Counted from the stretch's first letter, positions 45,743-55,779 are shown. The stretch: DNA of 64,000 nucleotides from an uncultured Roseovarius sp. (GCA_951812895.1 OX638333.1:2708001-2772000), one strand, 5' to 3'. Notes: generated from the sequence alone by a model not told the origin. Translations and numbers: made by a program.

Positions 45743-47818
45743 ATGTAGAAGAACATCAACCGCGACTACGTGGTCTTGATAGACAAAAAGCGGGTTGATC
45801 TCGACTTCGGCCACGGATTCGCATTCGCTCAGGTATGCTTGGCAAAGTCGATGAATGCTTTGCGCGATCTTGTTGACATCGGCGGCAGGCCGCCCCCGGA
45901 ACCCCTGCAGAAGTTTGGCCGCTCGCAACTGTTGCAACACCCGTTCAATGTCATCTTTGGTCGCTGGCAGTAGCAATGTGACAGCATCGCCTACAAGTTC
46001 GACCAATACGCCACCACTTCCCAATACTAACGCGTGGCCGAACTGAGCATCACGGCGCAGCGTGACGATTAACTCCGCCAGCGGACTGGGACTCATTTCT
46101 TCGATCAGAAAACTGTCAGTGGCTTTGGACTGATCATAGGCCGAGACATCGGCGATCATCATCGTCAGAGCGTTCGAAAGGTTCTCATCTGTTTTGAGAT
46201 TAATCGCGACGGCCCCTGCCTCGGTCTTATGGGCGAGGTCCTGGCTCATCATTTTGAGAGCGACCGGATAACCGACGTTGTCTGCGACTTCGACCGCATT
46301 TTCGACGGAAGTGACAACGCCGTTGGGCACTGGAAATCCGATGGATTTCAACCAGCTTTTTCCCGCATCTTCGGTCAACATGGTCAGCGGGGATTCTGGT
46401 ACGGGTTTGGCCAAAGGCTCTGGTGTCGTTTTGTTTATGCGGTCGCGTGCGTACTGCCACCCCGCCGCGTGAGACAAGGCATTCAACGTTTCATGGATTC
46501 CTTGCATCGGGGCTATGCTCTTTTCGATCAGGAATTGCCTCGTTTCCACATCAAGATTTTCCGGTAGTGTCGCGCAAATCGCTGCCGGAACACCCAGTTC
46601 AAATGCTGCCCGGCCAAAGGCCTCTGCATCGTTTTGATAGTAGATTTTTGAATCATCCAGCCCGGGCGCCGGGTAATCCTGAACCAGCACGGCCGACCCC
46701 GCATCCATGGCCGAGATGGTGCTTGCGAATACCGGATAGGTCAGCTCTGCATGCCCCCAAATTGGCGTGGTGTAGTCAAGTGGGTTCGACACCGTTGCAA
46801 TATCCGGCAGCAACTCGGACAAAGCGTCACGTCTCGATCGGACTATTTCCGGGAATGTGAGGTCGATTTTTTCAGCATAATCGGCGAGCATGGTCGCCCC
46901 GCCACCCGAGCAAGTGAAGCCTGCAACCTTTCTGTTCCGGGGCGCGCCGACAACGCACAGGTATTTGAGTGTCTCCAGAAACTGTGAGGGGTTGGAAACG
47001 CTAATCACACCAGTGCGCTCAAACAGCGATTCATATAGTTCGTTTGATCCCGAAAGAGAACCTGTATGACTAACCGTCAATGAGGCACCGATGGCGGAGC
47101 TGCCGGTTTTTAGCGCAACAATGGGAACACCTTTTTGCAAGGCCTTCAGAGCTGCGTGTTCAAATTTTTGGACATCTTGCAACCCTTCTATATGCAGCCC
47201 GATCGCGCGCACAGCTGGGTCGTCTGAGAACACGTCCAAAAAATCTTCGAGCCCTATAACAGCCTGATTTCCTGCAGAAACCATATAGGCCAGGGGGAGT
47301 GAGCGTTGGCTCATCGTGATGTCGGATGAGAACATGCCCGACTGGGTAACAATCGCGGCACCATAACCCGGAGACCAGCCTCCATGTTCAAAAGACCACA
47401 GTGCCGATTGCCCTACATAATTGATCAACCCATAACAATTCGGTCCGATCAGGGCCATATCGCCTGTGGCTTCGATCAGCGCGGTTTCAGCCGCGGTATC
47501 GCCGGTTTCTTTGAAGCCAGCAGTGAAGCACACAACACCGCCTGCGCCCATATTGTTCAGGGTTTCGAGCGCATCAACCACACCTCCGACAGGTATCGCC
47601 AGGTAAACCGCATCAGGCGCCTCTGGCAAATCTGAAATGGATTTGACACAAGGCAGACCGGCCAGATCGGCACGTTTGGGATTTACGGCCCACATCTGCC
47701 CCTGAAAGCCGCGGCGGCGCGCTTCTTTGATTGCGATCGCCGCATCGCGCCCGCCGATAAATGCGATATGCCGGGGGTTCAAAAGCCGCTGGAAATTCTT
47801 GCGCCGTTCAGGGGTCAT
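45725..47818 (-). CDS. Acyl-CoA synthetase, NDP/ADP-forming type (acetate-CoA ligase family)
   Basis: 697 residues with the domain order of single-chain NDP-forming acyl-CoA synthetases: CoA-binding domain (RHIAFIGGRDAAIAIKEARR), succinyl-CoA ligase-like domain (GPNCYGLINYVGQSALWSFE, then the phospho-His region VSHTGSLSGSNELYESLFER), and an ATP-grasp domain (GYPVALKMMSQDLAHKTEAG, LVLGSGGVLVELVGDAVTLL). The stop of the acyl-CoA dehydrogenase gene upstream overlaps its ATG by four bases. In this setting it could activate gamma-butyrobetaine, crotonobetaine or carnitine as CoA thioesters (inference from neighbours). Confidence 0.9.
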   Translation of the reverse strand: MTPERRKNFQRLLNPRHIAFIGGRDAAIAIKEARRRGFQGQMWAVNPKRADLAGLPCVKSISDLPEAPDAVYLAIPVGGVVDALETLNNMGAGGVVCFTAGFKETGDTAAETALIEATGDMALIGPNCYGLINYVGQSALWSFEHGGWSPGYGAAIVTQSGMFSSDITMSQRSLPLAYMVSAGNQAVIGLEDFLDVFSDDPAVRAIGLHIEGLQDVQKFEHAALKALQKGVPIVALKTGSSAIGASLTVSHTGSLSGSNELYESLFERTGVISVSNPSQFLETLKYLCVVGAPRNRKVAGFTCSGGGATMLADYAEKIDLTFPEIVRSRRDALSELLPDIATVSNPLDYTTPIWGHAELTYPVFASTISAMDAGSAVLVQDYPAPGLDDSKIYYQNDAEAFGRAAFELGVPAAICATLPENLDVETRQFLIEKSIAPMQGIHETLNALSHAAGWQYARDRINKTTPEPLAKPVPESPLTMLTEDAGKSWLKSIGFPVPNGVVTSVENAVEVADNVGYPVALKMMSQDLAHKTEAGAVAINLKTDENLSNALTMMIADVSAYDQSKATDSFLIEEMSPSPLAELIVTLRRDAQFGHALVLGSGGVLVELVGDAVTLLLPATKDDIERVLQQLRAAKLLQGFRGRPAADVNKIAQSIHRLCQAYLSECESVAEVEINPLFVYQDHVVAVDVLLHKVAGT

Positions 47819-48975
47819 GCACCAAGGGGCCGCAAAATGGATCGTGTAATGATATGGCGCTGAATCTCGCTGGTGCCGTCCCAGATGCGTTCTAGCCGAC
47901 TATCACGCCAGAAGCGCTGAATCGGTAGTTCTTCCATCAGCCCCATGCCGCCGTATATCTGCACGGTGTCATCGGCAATCTGGTTTAGCATTTCAGAGCA
48001 GTAGACCTTGACCATCGCGGCATCCGCATCAGTCATGATACCCTTGTCGGCACGGGTGACCGCGTCTGATACAAGCAAATCTGCCGCACGCAAATTCATC
48101 GCGCCATTGGCAAGCCTGAAACCTGTGGCCTGAAATGCCCCGATGGGTTTTCCGAACTGACGGCGGGTGGCGGCCCATTCGGTTGCCATGCCAAGGATAC
48201 GCTCTGCCTTGCCACAGCAGGTGGCGCCCACCCAGATACGTCCCATCCCCAACCATTTTCCAGAAAGCTCGAGCCCGCGACCCTCTTCGCCCAAAACCTG
48301 TTCAGGACCAAGACGGACATTGTCAAAGCTCAGTTGGTACGTTTTGTAGCCCCGATAGCTTACGCATTTGTTACCTTCCTGGCAGGTGAAGCCGGGGGTT
48401 CCGGTATCAACCAGAAATGCGGTGACCCGTTTGCGCGGGCCACGCGGTGTTTCATCTTCGCCGGTTGCCGCAAAGACAATTGCAAAATCAGGCATGCATG
48501 GGCCAGAGATGAAATGTTTAGACCCGTTGAGTATCCAGTCATCCCCATCACGTCTGGCGTTGGATTTCATACCCATAACATCCGACCCTGCTTCTGGTTC
48601 AGTTAGGGCAAAAAGCTCTCGTTTCTCACCGCGTACCGCGGGCAGCAGATACTTTTCTCGCTGGTCCCCTTCGCAAGCCAAAAGAAGCTCCGTCGGACGG
48701 GCGGCCCAGCTTTGAAGCGCGTGACTGGTCTTGCCGTATTCACGCTCAATCAGGGCCATCGCGGTATAGCCAAGGCCCCCACCACCAACCTCTTCGGGTA
48801 GGTTGCAGGCATAAAGCCCTAGCTCTTGGGACTTCGCTTCGATCTGGCGGCCAATCTCTCCGGGAACATAGCCCAGACGGTCCACTTCATCTTCATGTGG
48901 AAACATTTCTGATTCCACAAATCGACGCACGGTGCTGACCAGAAGTTCAGTTTCGTGATCTGTTTCCATACTCAT
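47815..48975 (-). CDS. Acyl-CoA dehydrogenase
   Basis: FAD acyl-CoA dehydrogenase, 386 residues. Family blocks: LFALTEPEAGSDVMGMKSNA, DWILNGSKHFISGPCMPDFA, RRQFGKPIGAFQATGFRLAN, QIYGGMGLMEELPIQRFWRD and SRLERIWDGTSEIQRHIITR. The position of the catalytic Glu in the usual Y-E-G-T is W-D-G-T-S here, which occurs in some branches including CaiA-like enzymes. Coupled to the acyl-CoA synthetase (ATGA). A gamma-butyrobetainyl-CoA to crotonobetainyl-CoA step would fit the cluster; electrons would go to ETF. Confidence 0.9.
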   Translation of the reverse strand: MSMETDHETELLVSTVRRFVESEMFPHEDEVDRLGYVPGEIGRQIEAKSQELGLYACNLPEEVGGGGLGYTAMALIEREYGKTSHALQSWAARPTELLLACEGDQREKYLLPAVRGEKRELFALTEPEAGSDVMGMKSNARRDGDDWILNGSKHFISGPCMPDFAIVFAATGEDETPRGPRKRVTAFLVDTGTPGFTCQEGNKCVSYRGYKTYQLSFDNVRLGPEQVLGEEGRGLELSGKWLGMGRIWVGATCCGKAERILGMATEWAATRRQFGKPIGAFQATGFRLANGAMNLRAADLLVSDAVTRADKGIMTDADAAMVKVYCSEMLNQIADDTVQIYGGMGLMEELPIQRFWRDSRLERIWDGTSEIQRHIITRSILRPLGA

Positions 48976-49074
48976 TAAACCTCGTTGTTTTAGGCGCCTT
49001 CAGTAAGATCGCTGAATAGCCGCGGCCGGGTTTTGGCGTGCCTATGGTTATCGGCAAAGAGCGGGTAGGCGGTT

Positions 49075-49965
49075 TTAACCTTCTGCGCCGCGAAGTTTGA
49101 GCTTGTTTCGGGCTTCCTGCGGTGACAGAAGCCGCCCGCCCATCCGCTCAATGATCTCTTTTGCCCGGGTTACCAATTGGCCGTTGGTGGCCAGAACGCC
49201 GCGATCCAGATAGATATTATCTTCCAGCCCCACACGGACATTGCCGCCCAATGCAACTGCCGCGGCCGCCATTGGGATCTGTCCGCGGCCAATTCCGAAA
49301 CTTGCCCAGCTTGCCTCCTGCGGAAGCTGGGATTTCATCGCGCACATGGTTTCAACATCCTGATCGGCCCCCCATGGAATGCCTAGGCATAGCTGGAACA
49401 TCGGAGGTGCATCAATCAGACCCTCGGCAACCATTGCTTTGGCAAATCGGATGTGCCCGAGATCGAAAACTTCCAGTTCTGGCTTGACGCCCCATTCCTG
49501 AACCATGGCGGCCATTTTGCGCAGGGTGGGAGGGGTTGAGATATAAATCATATCCGTGTCGGAGAAGTTCAGAGTACCACAATCCAAAGAACAGATGTCG
49601 GGCATGCATTCCTTGATATGGGCCAGTCGATCTTCGGGGCCGATCATATCTGTACCTGCGCCGGGCATTGCCGGATTTTCCGGATCGGGGGCCCAGTCGC
49701 CGCCCATGCCGGCGGTCAGATTAATGACCACATCCGTGCCGCTGTCGCGCACTCGGTCAACGATTTCCTTGAACAGTTTCGGGTCGCGTGACCCCTGTCC
49801 GGTTTCAGGGTCCCGCGCATGAATATGGGCAATCGCAGCCCCGGCATTCGCAGCCTCGATCGCCGCATTAGCGATCTCTTCTGGTGTAACCGGTACGTGG
49901 GGGCTTTTTCCAGTTGTGTCACCCGCACCAGTGACCGCGCATGTTAGTACAACTTCATAATTCAT
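49075..49965 (-). CDS. Beta-keto acid cleavage enzyme (BKACE, DUF849), dehydrocarnitine-type candidate
   Basis: 296 residues of the BKACE family, zinc enzymes that exchange a beta-keto acid with acetyl-CoA to give acetoacetate and a new acyl-CoA. Zn-site and substrate blocks: [40 protein letters not shown] (H-x-H), [41 protein letters not shown] and [25 protein letters not shown] members that cut 3-dehydrocarnitine are known and usually sit beside a carnitine dehydrogenase, as here (51177-52127). It would yield betainyl-CoA, hence glycine betaine. Divergent from a GATase-AraC regulator. Confidence 0.88.
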   Translation of the reverse strand: MNYEVVLTCAVTGAGDTTGKSPHVPVTPEEIANAAIEAANAGAAIAHIHARDPETGQGSRDPKLFKEIVDRVRDSGTDVVINLTAGMGGDWAPDPENPAMPGAGTDMIGPEDRLAHIKECMPDICSLDCGTLNFSDTDMIYISTPPTLRKMAAMVQEWGVKPELEVFDLGHIRFAKAMVAEGLIDAPPMFQLCLGIPWGADQDVETMCAMKSQLPQEASWASFGIGRGQIPMAAAAVALGGNVRVGLEDNIYLDRGVLATNGQLVTRAKEIIERMGGRLLSPQEARNKLKLRGAEG

Positions 49966-50088
49966 GAGATTCTTCTTCTGATTTTGTCTTGTTGATTAGG
50001 CGGAATGAGTGGATAAAAAACTGTCGATTATTCGCCGTGTTTCACCTAAATATGACGAAAATTCTTACGCCATGGAAGGAAAGTAGTT

Positions 50089-51158
50089 TGCAGATTGATA
50101 TGTCATCGCCTTCTGAACGTGGCCAGACTCATACCGTTTTTGTGGTTGTGCCGCGTTTCAACATTGCCACTCTGATCACAATGATCGAAACGATGAGGAT
50201 CGCCAACTATCTATCCAGTCAAAAGGCATATTCCTGGGAGATTGCATCGTTTGACGGACCGTCGATCACGGCCAGCAACGGCATGAAAACAGCGGTAAAC
50301 GATGAAATAGATACCACATCGCGTGCAGATATCTTGTTTGTTTTGGGCAGTTGGGGAGCGGAGAATTATCACAACACCAAGCTTATCGCCTGGCTGCGTA
50401 AATTCGCCCGTCAGGGGGGAAGAATTTGTTCGGTGGAATTAGGTTGTTACCTTGTTGCAAAGGCCGGGTTGCTTGATGGTAGGCAGGCCACAGCGCATTG
50501 GTCCTGGCTGAACGGGTTTCAGGAAAAGTTTATCGACGTGGAGGTGAGTGAATGTCTGTACACGATTGACAATCGGGTTATGACTTGTGCCGGTGGCGTG
50601 GCGGGTGTTGATCTTATGCTTCGATTGATTGAGGCCTATCATGGAGCAGCATTCGCAGGCGAGATTGCCGACCAGATGCTGCACCACCCTGTGCGCGATG
50701 GTGCGACCCCCCAACGGCGAACAATGGGCCGGGGGACCGAGACTATGTTGCCGCTGGTGCGTCAGGCGATGGCATTGATCGAACAGAATATCGAAGAACC
50801 CTTAACAGTGCCAGAGATCGCAGCTGAGCTGCATGTGTCTCTGCGCCAGCTGGAACGAAAGTTTAAGCAGCATGTGGGGTGTACTGTTGTGCAGTTCGGC
50901 CTGTTGCGGCGGCTGCAAAACGCGCGGGTTTTATTGAATTCGACAGAATTGAGCGTGCGTGAAATTGCAACAGCGTCCGGTTTTAACACGCTGTCACATT
51001 TTGCATATTCCTTTGGTAAATTCTTTGGGCGCCGTCCGTCAGAATACAGAGAGGCGTGGCCAAAGAATGAGTCTGCCCCGACATGGCCCGGAACGTTGGC
51101 CGAGTTTGTCGAGGCTCTCAGAAAAAACAGCCACAAAGAAACAAATTTGAAACGCTAA
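50089..51158 (+). CDS. GlxA/CdhR-like transcriptional regulator (GATase1-like + AraC HTH)
   Basis: N-terminal amidotransferase-like domain (TVFVVVPRFNIATLITMIET, RICSVELGCYLVAKAGLLDG, RQATAHWSWLNGF) and C-terminal AraC domain (TVPEIAAELHVSLRQLERKF, then LSVREIATASGFNTLSHFAY). The start is uncertain: I use TTG at 50089, which has AAGGA seven bases before, but ATG at 50101, 50052 or 49989 are possible. Relatives such as CdhR activate carnitine dehydrogenase genes in Pseudomonas when carnitine is present. Here it is divergent from BKACE and convergent with the dehydrogenase gene, so it is the probable regulator of the cluster. Confidence 0.88.
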
Positions 51159-51176
51159 CAATTCGTATGGCGCTTA

Positions 51177-52127
51177 TCAGCCTAAACGGGCCTCCTTTAA
51201 TGCGTTGAGGACGGCCACAATTTCTTTGTCGCGCTGTTCTGCCATGTCGGCAAAATGTCGGTCACCTGCTATCTGATTGCACCCGTTGACCATATCATTC
51301 CGCAACTCCTTGGTCAGTTCCGGGGCTTCGAGCCGTGTCCATGGAAGTTTAAGCGCTGGTCCAAACTGATCAAGATTGGTTGCCATCCCACCAGCGCCGC
51401 ATGCTACATGAAATGCCATGCATTGCCCTTGGGAAACCATGCGCGGAGCAGGGCCGTTCATCAGGGCGACGTCTATGTCTTCGGGTGTGGCTTCACCATT
51501 GGCCACCATGTGCAGGGCTTCGCGCCAAAGCGCCTCTTGCAGTCTTGTAGCCACAAAACCCGGTATTTCCTTTTTCATCTGGAGCGGGGCTTTGCCGGCG
51601 ACTTCATAAAACTCTCCCGCCCATGCCACAGCTTCAGGCGAAGATTTATCACCGCCGACAATCTCGACGAGTGGCAGCAGATAAGGCGGATTGAACGGAT
51701 GACCGATCACTGTGCGCTCAGGAGTGCTGCAATTGGCCTGTATGTCTGTCATCGTCAGCCCGGAAGTCGACGAACCGATGACCACAGAGCTCGGCAGTAA
51801 TTCTCCCAACTTCGCATACAAAGCCTGCTTAATATCCAGCCGCTCAGGTGCGCTTTCCTGAATGAATTCAGCCCCTTCCAGAGATTCCTCCAGATCGGTG
51901 GCGATGCGAAGGCGATCCAGCGATGCGCCGGGCGCCAACCCCAGATCTGTCAGGCTGCGCCAGGCCGTTTCCAAGATGGTCATAAAAGCTGGAGTTTCGG
52001 CTTCATCATGCAGATAGCTGGTGACATCGTAGCCGCGCGCCAGAAAATGCGCGGTCCAACCACCGCCAATTGGGCCAGCGCCGATACTGGTCACTCGGGT
52101 AACAGAATTTGGATCGGGATACATCAT
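51177..52127 (-). CDS. L-carnitine dehydrogenase-like (3-hydroxyacyl-CoA dehydrogenase family)
   Basis: 316 residues. NAD site VTSIGAGPIGGGWTAHFLAR. Catalytic region RTVIGHPFNPPYLLPLVEIV, with the His of the H-P-F-N-P motif, then GKAPLQMKKEIPGFVATRLQ and EALWREALHMVANGEATPED. These segments, with no thiolase or hydratase domain, match L-carnitine dehydrogenases, which turn carnitine to 3-dehydrocarnitine. Its product is the expected substrate of the BKACE enzyme. The ATG overlaps the stop of the CaiD-like gene, so both are in one operon. Confidence 0.85.
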   Translation of the reverse strand: MMYPDPNSVTRVTSIGAGPIGGGWTAHFLARGYDVTSYLHDEAETPAFMTILETAWRSLTDLGLAPGASLDRLRIATDLEESLEGAEFIQESAPERLDIKQALYAKLGELLPSSVVIGSSTSGLTMTDIQANCSTPERTVIGHPFNPPYLLPLVEIVGGDKSSPEAVAWAGEFYEVAGKAPLQMKKEIPGFVATRLQEALWREALHMVANGEATPEDIDVALMNGPAPRMVSQGQCMAFHVACGAGGMATNLDQFGPALKLPWTRLEAPELTKELRNDMVNGCNQIAGDRHFADMAEQRDKEIVAVLNALKEARLG

Positions 52128-52927
52128 TCGCCCCTGAAATTTGGTTCGCGTTTCTCGACGAATGCTGCGACGCCTTCCTTGGCGTCATCGGATTTCAGCA
52201 TCTTGCGATAGGTCGGCATCGGATCGGTCCGCATCTTGTGGAAAGCCTGTTCCAGAGGAGCACATTCAATTTCACGCTGCACCTCCTTCACGCTCTGCAT
52301 CGCCAATGGGGCAGACCATGCGATGGATGCGGCCCATTCGCGGGCGGCGTCCATTAACTGTTCCTTCGGAACCACCTTGTTGACCAAGCCATAATGGGCA
52401 GCCTCTGTCGCTGTCATGCGGCGGCCCAGAAGAAACATTTCCATCGCTATGTTGTGTGGAATGCGGCGTGGCAGGCGTTGTAGGGCACCGGCATCTGGCA
52501 CAATGCCAAGCGGCATTTCGGGCAGGCCAAATTCGACATGTTCCGATGCGATCAACAGATCGCAACCCATTGCCATCTCAAATCCGCCGCCAATGGCCAG
52601 CCCATTAATCGCGGCGATGACGGGTTTGTTGAGTGCCCAGTTTTCAGTCAACCCGGTAAAGCCACCAAAACCGTAGTCATCAGTTTCCCACCAGTTATCG
52701 AGCTGCATTTCCCCGTCATTCAGCGCCTTCAAATCCCAACCGGCCGAGAAGATCTTTTCTCCGCCCCCGGTAAGAATGGCACAGCGCAGGTCTTTGTCTT
52801 CGTGCAACTCTTGAAAGGCAGCAGCCAGCGCCTGAGATGTAGGAACATCTATTGCGTTGACCTTGCCACGGTCCAAAGTCACCTCAAGAACGTGCCCTTC
52901 CCGGTGAACGCGAACACCTTCTGACAT
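52124..52927 (-). CDS. CaiD-like enoyl-CoA hydratase (crotonobetainyl-CoA hydratase candidate)
   Basis: Crotonase-fold protein of 267 residues. It follows E. coli CaiD closely in pattern: GKVNAIDVPTSQALAAAFQE, GEKIFSAGWDLKALNDGE, FGGFTGLTENWALNKPVIAA, INGLAIGGGFEMAMGCDLLI (oxyanion hole), LPEMPLGIVPDAGALQRLPR and the C-terminal EGVAAFVEKREPNFRG. The catalytic Glu region PEMPLGIVPD is intact. It would interconvert crotonobetainyl-CoA and carnitinyl-CoA. A thioesterase or CoA transferase needed to release carnitine is not in the window. Confidence 0.86.
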   Translation of the reverse strand: MSEGVRVHREGHVLEVTLDRGKVNAIDVPTSQALAAAFQELHEDKDLRCAILTGGGEKIFSAGWDLKALNDGEMQLDNWWETDDYGFGGFTGLTENWALNKPVIAAINGLAIGGGFEMAMGCDLLIASEHVEFGLPEMPLGIVPDAGALQRLPRRIPHNIAMEMFLLGRRMTATEAAHYGLVNKVVPKEQLMDAAREWAASIAWSAPLAMQSVKEVQREIECAPLEQAFHKMRTDPMPTYRKMLKSDDAKEGVAAFVEKREPNFRGE

Positions 52928-52939
52928 GTGGTTTTCTCC

Positions 52940-53974
52940 TTATGAAAATTCGGGAATTACGTTGTCGCAGAACATTTTCAGCGACCGTTTTTGTGCTGCG
53001 TGATCCAAGCCCATTGAGGCATAGTAAATGTATTCTGTGACGCCGAGAGATTGATAACGTTTCAATTTTTCGATGACGGTCTCAGGCGAGCCAAACATCA
53101 GGTTTTCTTCGAGCATGGTTGGATCATACTGCTCTCGTCGTTCGAGCTCATTCAAAGGGATCGAAGCAGGAAAACCATTGTGTACGTCGCCTGCATTGCG
53201 GAACAGGTTTTCAAACTGGCTGAGGACAGTGCGAATTGCGTCCAAGGCACCCTGGCGTTCGGCCTCGGTCCCATACAAGCAGGTGTGGCGCATCAAGGCA
53301 AAACGCGGATTCCATCCATTGTCAGCTTTGGCGATTGCTTCGTCCAGCTGTTGTTTATAGAGCTCTGCTTCGGCATGTGGTCGGGTTAATGGCCAGCACA
53401 TAATGTGCGCCCGTTCTCGCATGGCATAGTCATAGGTGATGGGCGATCTGGCTGCGACCCAGACCGGCACCTCTGACTGAACCGGCTTTGGTACAGAGGT
53501 TGATTTTGGGAAAGACCAGAACTGTCCGTCGTGGGTGTAGTCCCCTTTCCACAGCTCTCGCAGGGCTGGCAGCATTTCCTGCATGTATTGCCAGGCATCG
53601 GATTGTTTCAGGCCGGGTTGCATACGGTCAAATTCGCGCTGATAGGCGCCTGAACCAATCCCGAACTCAAGCCGCCCACCGCTTATCAAATCAAGAAAAG
53701 CGGCTTCTCCGGCCAGGTTGATCGGATGCCAATAGGCAGCAGTAGCAACGGCGGTACCGAGCCGAATTTTACTGGTTTCACCCGCCCACCAAGTCAGGAT
53801 TTGAAATGGATTGGGGGCGATGGTCATTTCCAATGCATGATGCTCTGCGGCCCAGGCGATCTCAAACCCGCCATCCTCGGCCAGCTGGACCATTTCCAGT
53901 GTGTGACGCGTCACGTCATTCATATCCAGGCTGTCGTCGATACGTTCCAGATTAACAGCGAGTTGAAATTTCAT
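52940..53974 (-). CDS. LLM-class flavin-dependent oxidoreductase (luciferase-like monooxygenase)
   Basis: 344 residues from the ATG at 53974 (GAAGGAA upstream; a longer start at 54019 is less likely). TIM-barrel of the bacterial luciferase family: MKFQLAVNLERIDDSLD, GFEIAWAAEHHALEMTIAPN, TSKIRLGTAVATAAYWHPIN, GGRLEFGIGSGAYQREFDRM and PEVPVWVAARSP-like VPVWVAARSPITYDYA. It uses FMNH2 and O2 on an unknown substrate and needs a flavin reductase, which is not nearby. Between the CaiD-like and aldehyde dehydrogenase genes, so a role on a quaternary amine or its aldehyde is possible. Confidence 0.87.
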   Translation of the reverse strand: MKFQLAVNLERIDDSLDMNDVTRHTLEMVQLAEDGGFEIAWAAEHHALEMTIAPNPFQILTWWAGETSKIRLGTAVATAAYWHPINLAGEAAFLDLISGGRLEFGIGSGAYQREFDRMQPGLKQSDAWQYMQEMLPALRELWKGDYTHDGQFWSFPKSTSVPKPVQSEVPVWVAARSPITYDYAMRERAHIMCWPLTRPHAEAELYKQQLDEAIAKADNGWNPRFALMRHTCLYGTEAERQGALDAIRTVLSQFENLFRNAGDVHNGFPASIPLNELERREQYDPTMLEENLMFGSPETVIEKLKRYQSLGVTEYIYYASMGLDHAAQKRSLKMFCDNVIPEFS

Positions 53975-54050
53975 TTCTGGATTCCTTCTCTTTGCGCTGC
54001 GCGCAGTATGCGAATGCAATGTGGCGAGTTGCGTTGCGGTGTCAGAAGGC

Positions 54051-55532
54051 TCATCGCATCACAAACGGATTTGCCATGGGTTCGTCAGATGTGTTCATCC
54101 AAACCGTTTTCGGGCGGGTATAATCATAGATCGCCTGAAACCCACTTTCCCGGCCATAACCCGATCCCTTGGTGCCGCCAAATTCAGCAATGGGGGACAC
54201 CACCCGATAGGTATTAACCCAGACGATTCCTGCCCGTACAGCGTTGGCCATGCGTAAGGAACGTGCGCTGTTCTGAGTGAATATGCCCGCGGCCAGCCCG
54301 TGCTCTGTGTCATTTGCAAGGGCAAGCACTTCGTCTTCGGTCTTGAATCTTTGCACACATAGGACGGGGCCAAAAAGCTCGGTATCGACAATCCGCAAAT
54401 CCTGACGCGGGCAATCGATGATCGTGGGCTCGTAGAACAGGCCCGACATCCCATCTGGTTGCTTGCCGCCGACCAGAACTTCGCCGCCCTCGGTTTGGGC
54501 ATGTGCAACTTCACGCTGGATGTGATCCAGCTGCCCTTGGGTGCATAGCGGGCCCATCTGGGTTTCGTCTTCCAGCGGGTCGCCAATTTTAATCTGGCGT
54601 GCCTGCCCGGTCATCTTTTCAAGGAATTCATCGGCGATGTCTTCGTGCAAATAGAGCCGCGACCCTGCGACACAGCTTTGCCCGGTGGCCCCAAAAATTC
54701 CGGCGATAGAAGCGTTCACGGCACTTTCCAGATTTGCATCTTCAAAGACAATGAATGGTGACTTCCCACCCAACTCTAAAGACACTTCGGCAAAGTTTTG
54801 TTTCACGTTATCAAGTACATGGCGCGCTGCACCAGGGCCGCCGGTAAAGGACACCCGCGCCACCAGTGGGTGCGACGTCAGCGCGCGGCCACACGGTTCA
54901 CCATGGCCAGTGACAATATTGACAACACCAGGCGGAAACCCGGCTTCTTCGATCAATTGACCAAATTCAAGCATTGCCGCGCTGGCATGCTCAGAGGCTT
55001 TCAAAACCATGGTATTGCCCGCGGCGAGTGCAGGGCCGAGTTTTACAGCCACCAAAAAGAGCTGAGAGTTCCACGGCACCACTGCCGCAACAACACCCAA
55101 TGGTTCGCGCTTGGTGAAAACGAACATGTCAGGCTTATCAATGGGCAGGGTCTCTCCGCTCACCTTGTCAGCGCATCCGGCGAAAAAGTGGAAGAATTCG
55201 GCAATGTATTTAGCCTGCCAGCGGGTTTCCTTGAGCATCTTACCTGTGTCTACGGATTCAGTCCGACCCAGCTGTTCAGAGCGGTCGGCCAGAAGATCGC
55301 CCAACTTGCGCAGATACCTGCCACGTTCTGTCGGCGTCAGCTTTGCCCACGGACCTGTTGAATATGCCCGATGCGCCGCGGTCACCGCGCGATTGATATC
55401 TTCTTCAGTTGCTTCCGGAACACGGCACCAGACTTTGCCATCCGCAGGATTTGTGCTTTCAAACATCTCCCCGTCCGATGCATCGACCCAGTCCCCGTCG
55501 ATTAGCATTTTGTAGCTTTGGATGTTCAGCAT
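54051..55532 (-). CDS. Aldehyde dehydrogenase, NAD(P)-dependent
   Basis: 493 residues from the ATG at 55532, which has GGAGGAAG just before it; the longer frame to 55688 is not used. Signature blocks: VPWNSQLFLVAVKLGPALAA, GVVNIVTGHGEPCGRALTSH, VSFTGGPGAARHV, VSLELGGKSPFIVFEDANLE (catalytic Glu) and IFGATGQSCVAGSRLYLHED (catalytic Cys). In this cluster it could oxidise 4-trimethylaminobutyraldehyde to gamma-butyrobetaine or betaine aldehyde to betaine; sequence alone does not decide. First gene of the minus-strand run ALDH, monooxygenase, hydratase, dehydrogenase. Confidence 0.92.
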   Translation of the reverse strand: MLNIQSYKMLIDGDWVDASDGEMFESTNPADGKVWCRVPEATEEDINRAVTAAHRAYSTGPWAKLTPTERGRYLRKLGDLLADRSEQLGRTESVDTGKMLKETRWQAKYIAEFFHFFAGCADKVSGETLPIDKPDMFVFTKREPLGVVAAVVPWNSQLFLVAVKLGPALAAGNTMVLKASEHASAAMLEFGQLIEEAGFPPGVVNIVTGHGEPCGRALTSHPLVARVSFTGGPGAARHVLDNVKQNFAEVSLELGGKSPFIVFEDANLESAVNASIAGIFGATGQSCVAGSRLYLHEDIADEFLEKMTGQARQIKIGDPLEDETQMGPLCTQGQLDHIQREVAHAQTEGGEVLVGGKQPDGMSGLFYEPTIIDCPRQDLRIVDTELFGPVLCVQRFKTEDEVLALANDTEHGLAAGIFTQNSARSLRMANAVRAGIVWVNTYRVVSPIAEFGGTKGSGYGRESGFQAIYDYTRPKTVWMNTSDEPMANPFVMR

Positions 55533-55779
55533 GATCGTCTTCCTCCGTTGCCGTGATTCCCATTCAAGGCCTGTTTGCAATTTTGCATATGCGTAAATTC
55601 GACACTTGATGTCGATAAATATGAAAATCTCGATTTCCGTATCATTCGCCAAGCGATCAATTGCGGAGGTAATTGCTCTGACAAACACATCTAACCTATG
55701 AAGACTAACTGTCCGTCATCAGATGGTTTGAGACAGATGTCTGTTTGACTTTGTTGTGTCATCGTTCATCTGGTTTCAG

